This document shows positions 25,559 through 26,505 of a stretch of 26,505 nt of DNA, one piece after another (position 1 is the stretch's first letter; the number at the start of each line of letters is the position of its first letter). The notes under the pieces are model-generated. The model worked only from the letters and a program-made list of their open reading frames with translations, was not told where the DNA came from and searched no databases. This DNA is from a bacterium (GTDB taxonomy: Bacteria > Planctomycetota > J058 > JAJDCP01): NCBI GenBank assembly GCA_030428695.1, contig JAUIEM010000095.1:1-26505 (forward strand). The letters run 5' to 3'. The translations under genes and the position numbers were made by a program.

Positions 25559-26505
25559 ATGCACCGCATCCTCCACGTCCCCTTTCCCTTCCTGCTGTTG
25601 TTGTCCGCCGCCTGGCTCACGGCGGCGAACGATCTCGGCGACGCGCCCGACACCGGCGCCGGCACCGGCCCCGGCAACTACGAGACCCTGGTGACCGACA
25701 ACGGTCCCGTCCATCTCCTCTACACCTCGCAGATGACGCTCTTCCTCGGCTCCTCCGTCGACGGAGAGCTCGATGGCCTGCCGAGCGCCGCCGCCGACGG
25801 CGACGACGCTGACGCCACCGACGACGAGGACGGGGTCGGAGCGATCGCCGCCGTCATCGGCTTCAGCTCCGCGCTCAGCGTCACGGCGACCAACACCACC
25901 GGCTCCGCCGCGCAGCTCTACGCGTGGATCGACTACAACGGGGACGGGGTCTTCGACAACGCGAACGAGCGCGCCCAGGTCACCGTTCCGGACGGCAGCG
26001 TAGACGCCGTCTTCACGCTGACGCTGCCCGTCGTCCCCGCCGGCGCGGTCGCGAGCACCTACGCCCGGCTGCGGCTCTCCACCGATGCGGCCGCCGCCAA
26101 CCCGACGGGCACGGCGACGGACGGAGAGGTCGAGGACCACCCCGTGACCATCGAGAGCCCCGGGAGCATCGGCGACTTCGTCTGGAACGACCTGGACGGG
26201 GACGGCGTGCAGGATGCAGGGGAGCCGGGCCGGACGGGCCTCACCGTGTTCCTCGACCTCAACGCCAACGGGGTGCTCGACGCCGGCGAGCCCTCGGCTG
26301 TGACCGACGTGAACGGGGGCTACCTGCTCACGGACCTGGCGGCCGGGAGCTACAGCGTCGCCGTCGACGCGAGCAGCGTGCCGGCCGGACTGGTGCTGAC
26401 CGGGGGGAGCGACCCGGTGGCGGTCACCCTGGCGGCAGGGGAGGACTTCCTCGACGCGGACTTCGGCTTCCAGCAGCAGGAGGCGACCATCGGCGACTTC
26501 GTCTG
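25559..26505 (+). CDS. Large secreted GEVED/SdrD_B-type surface protein (partial, 3' end outside window)
   Basis: The frame is open from ATG 25559 (GAGG seven bases upstream) to the window end, 315 codons so far. Residues 1-23 form a signal peptide (F-P-F-L-L-L-L-S-A-A-W). Then come a G-D-A-P-D-T motif region with an Asp-rich, Ca-binding-like D-G-D-D-A-D-A-T-D-D-E-D-G-V stretch, a GEVED domain (W-I-D-Y-N-G-D-G-V-F ... T-D-G-E-V-E-D-H, about residues 110-200), and an SdrD_B-like Cna-B-type domain (G-D-F-V-W-N-D-L-D-G-D-G-V-Q-D, about 202-300). The last bases begin a second SdrD_B repeat (T-I-G-D-F-V). Such proteins are extracellular or cell-surface adhesins or structural proteins. The total length and anchor are unknown. 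Confidence 0.85.
   Translation, partial: MHRILHVPFPFLLLLSAAWLTAANDLGDAPDTGAGTGPGNYETLVTDNGPVHLLYTSQMTLFLGSSVDGELDGLPSAAADGDDADATDDEDGVGAIAAVIGFSSALSVTATNTTGSAAQLYAWIDYNGDGVFDNANERAQVTVPDGSVDAVFTLTLPVVPAGAVASTYARLRLSTDAAAANPTGTATDGEVEDHPVTIESPGSIGDFVWNDLDGDGVQDAGEPGRTGLTVFLDLNANGVLDAGEPSAVTDVNGGYLLTDLAAGSYSVAVDASSVPAGLVLTGGSDPVAVTLAAGEDFLDADFGFQQQEATIGDFV

Overview
The window is high-GC bacterial DNA with tightly packed genes. It has GTG starts, GTGA and TGATG stop/start overlaps, secreted PKD and GEVED/SdrD-type proteins, an ECF sigma/anti-sigma pair and a cytoplasmic-type molybdoenzyme. This fits a free-living, probably Gram-negative bacterium of the Planctomycetota, Acidobacteriota or Myxococcota kind. 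The lineage is a guess; no rRNA or tRNA gene was seen.

Layout: (1) 1-1052 has no convincing gene but holds a 24-bp-arm inverted repeat, a 30-bp tandem repeat and an imperfect 61-bp-spaced repeat. (2) 1053-2039 (+) is a secreted two-PKD-domain protein. (3) 2196-7546 (-) holds a Uma2-type nuclease gene, then a two-gene operon for a complex iron-sulfur molybdoenzyme: a fused ferredoxin/NrfD membrane subunit and a molybdopterin catalytic subunit. (4) 7809-11804 (-) is a four-gene, fully overlapping operon: sugar-1-phosphate nucleotidyltransferase, NAD-dependent epimerase, and two neighbouring TylC3-type C-methyltransferases. It looks like a route to a C-methylated nucleotide sugar. (5) 11927-12831 (-) is a beta-propeller/jelly-roll gene apparently split by a frameshift, followed by a GlsB/YeaQ-type membrane protein. 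(6) 13261-16992 holds a family 2 glycosyltransferase (+), then convergently an ABC exporter and a SAM methyltransferase (-). (7) 17279-20079 (-) is a DUF4132 protein with a possible coupled 36-codon leader ORF. (8) 20156-21975 (-) is an ECF sigma factor with a membrane anti-sigma factor carrying PEGA, coiled-coil and FN3-like segments. (9) 22045-23175 (-) is a polytopic membrane protein. (10) 23301-25495 (+) is a DUF4157 protein fused to a Bacillus Tgl-like transglutaminase, coupled to a small unknown gene. (11) 25559 to the window end (+) is the start of a large secreted GEVED/SdrD_B-type protein.

The strongest candidate for an undescribed system is 23301-25495. An eCIS/polymorphic-toxin-type DUF4157 leader (HEAEH) sits on a spore-type Tgl transglutaminase domain that keeps the Glu-Cys pair and the second catalytic Glu, and a TGATG-coupled small gene follows that could be its immunity or accessory protein. 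Also notable are two genes (glycosyltransferase and ABC exporter) whose best ribosome-binding site lies in front of ATC-ACG where family start sites would predict ATG-ACG, and REP-like palindromes shared between two intergenic regions.
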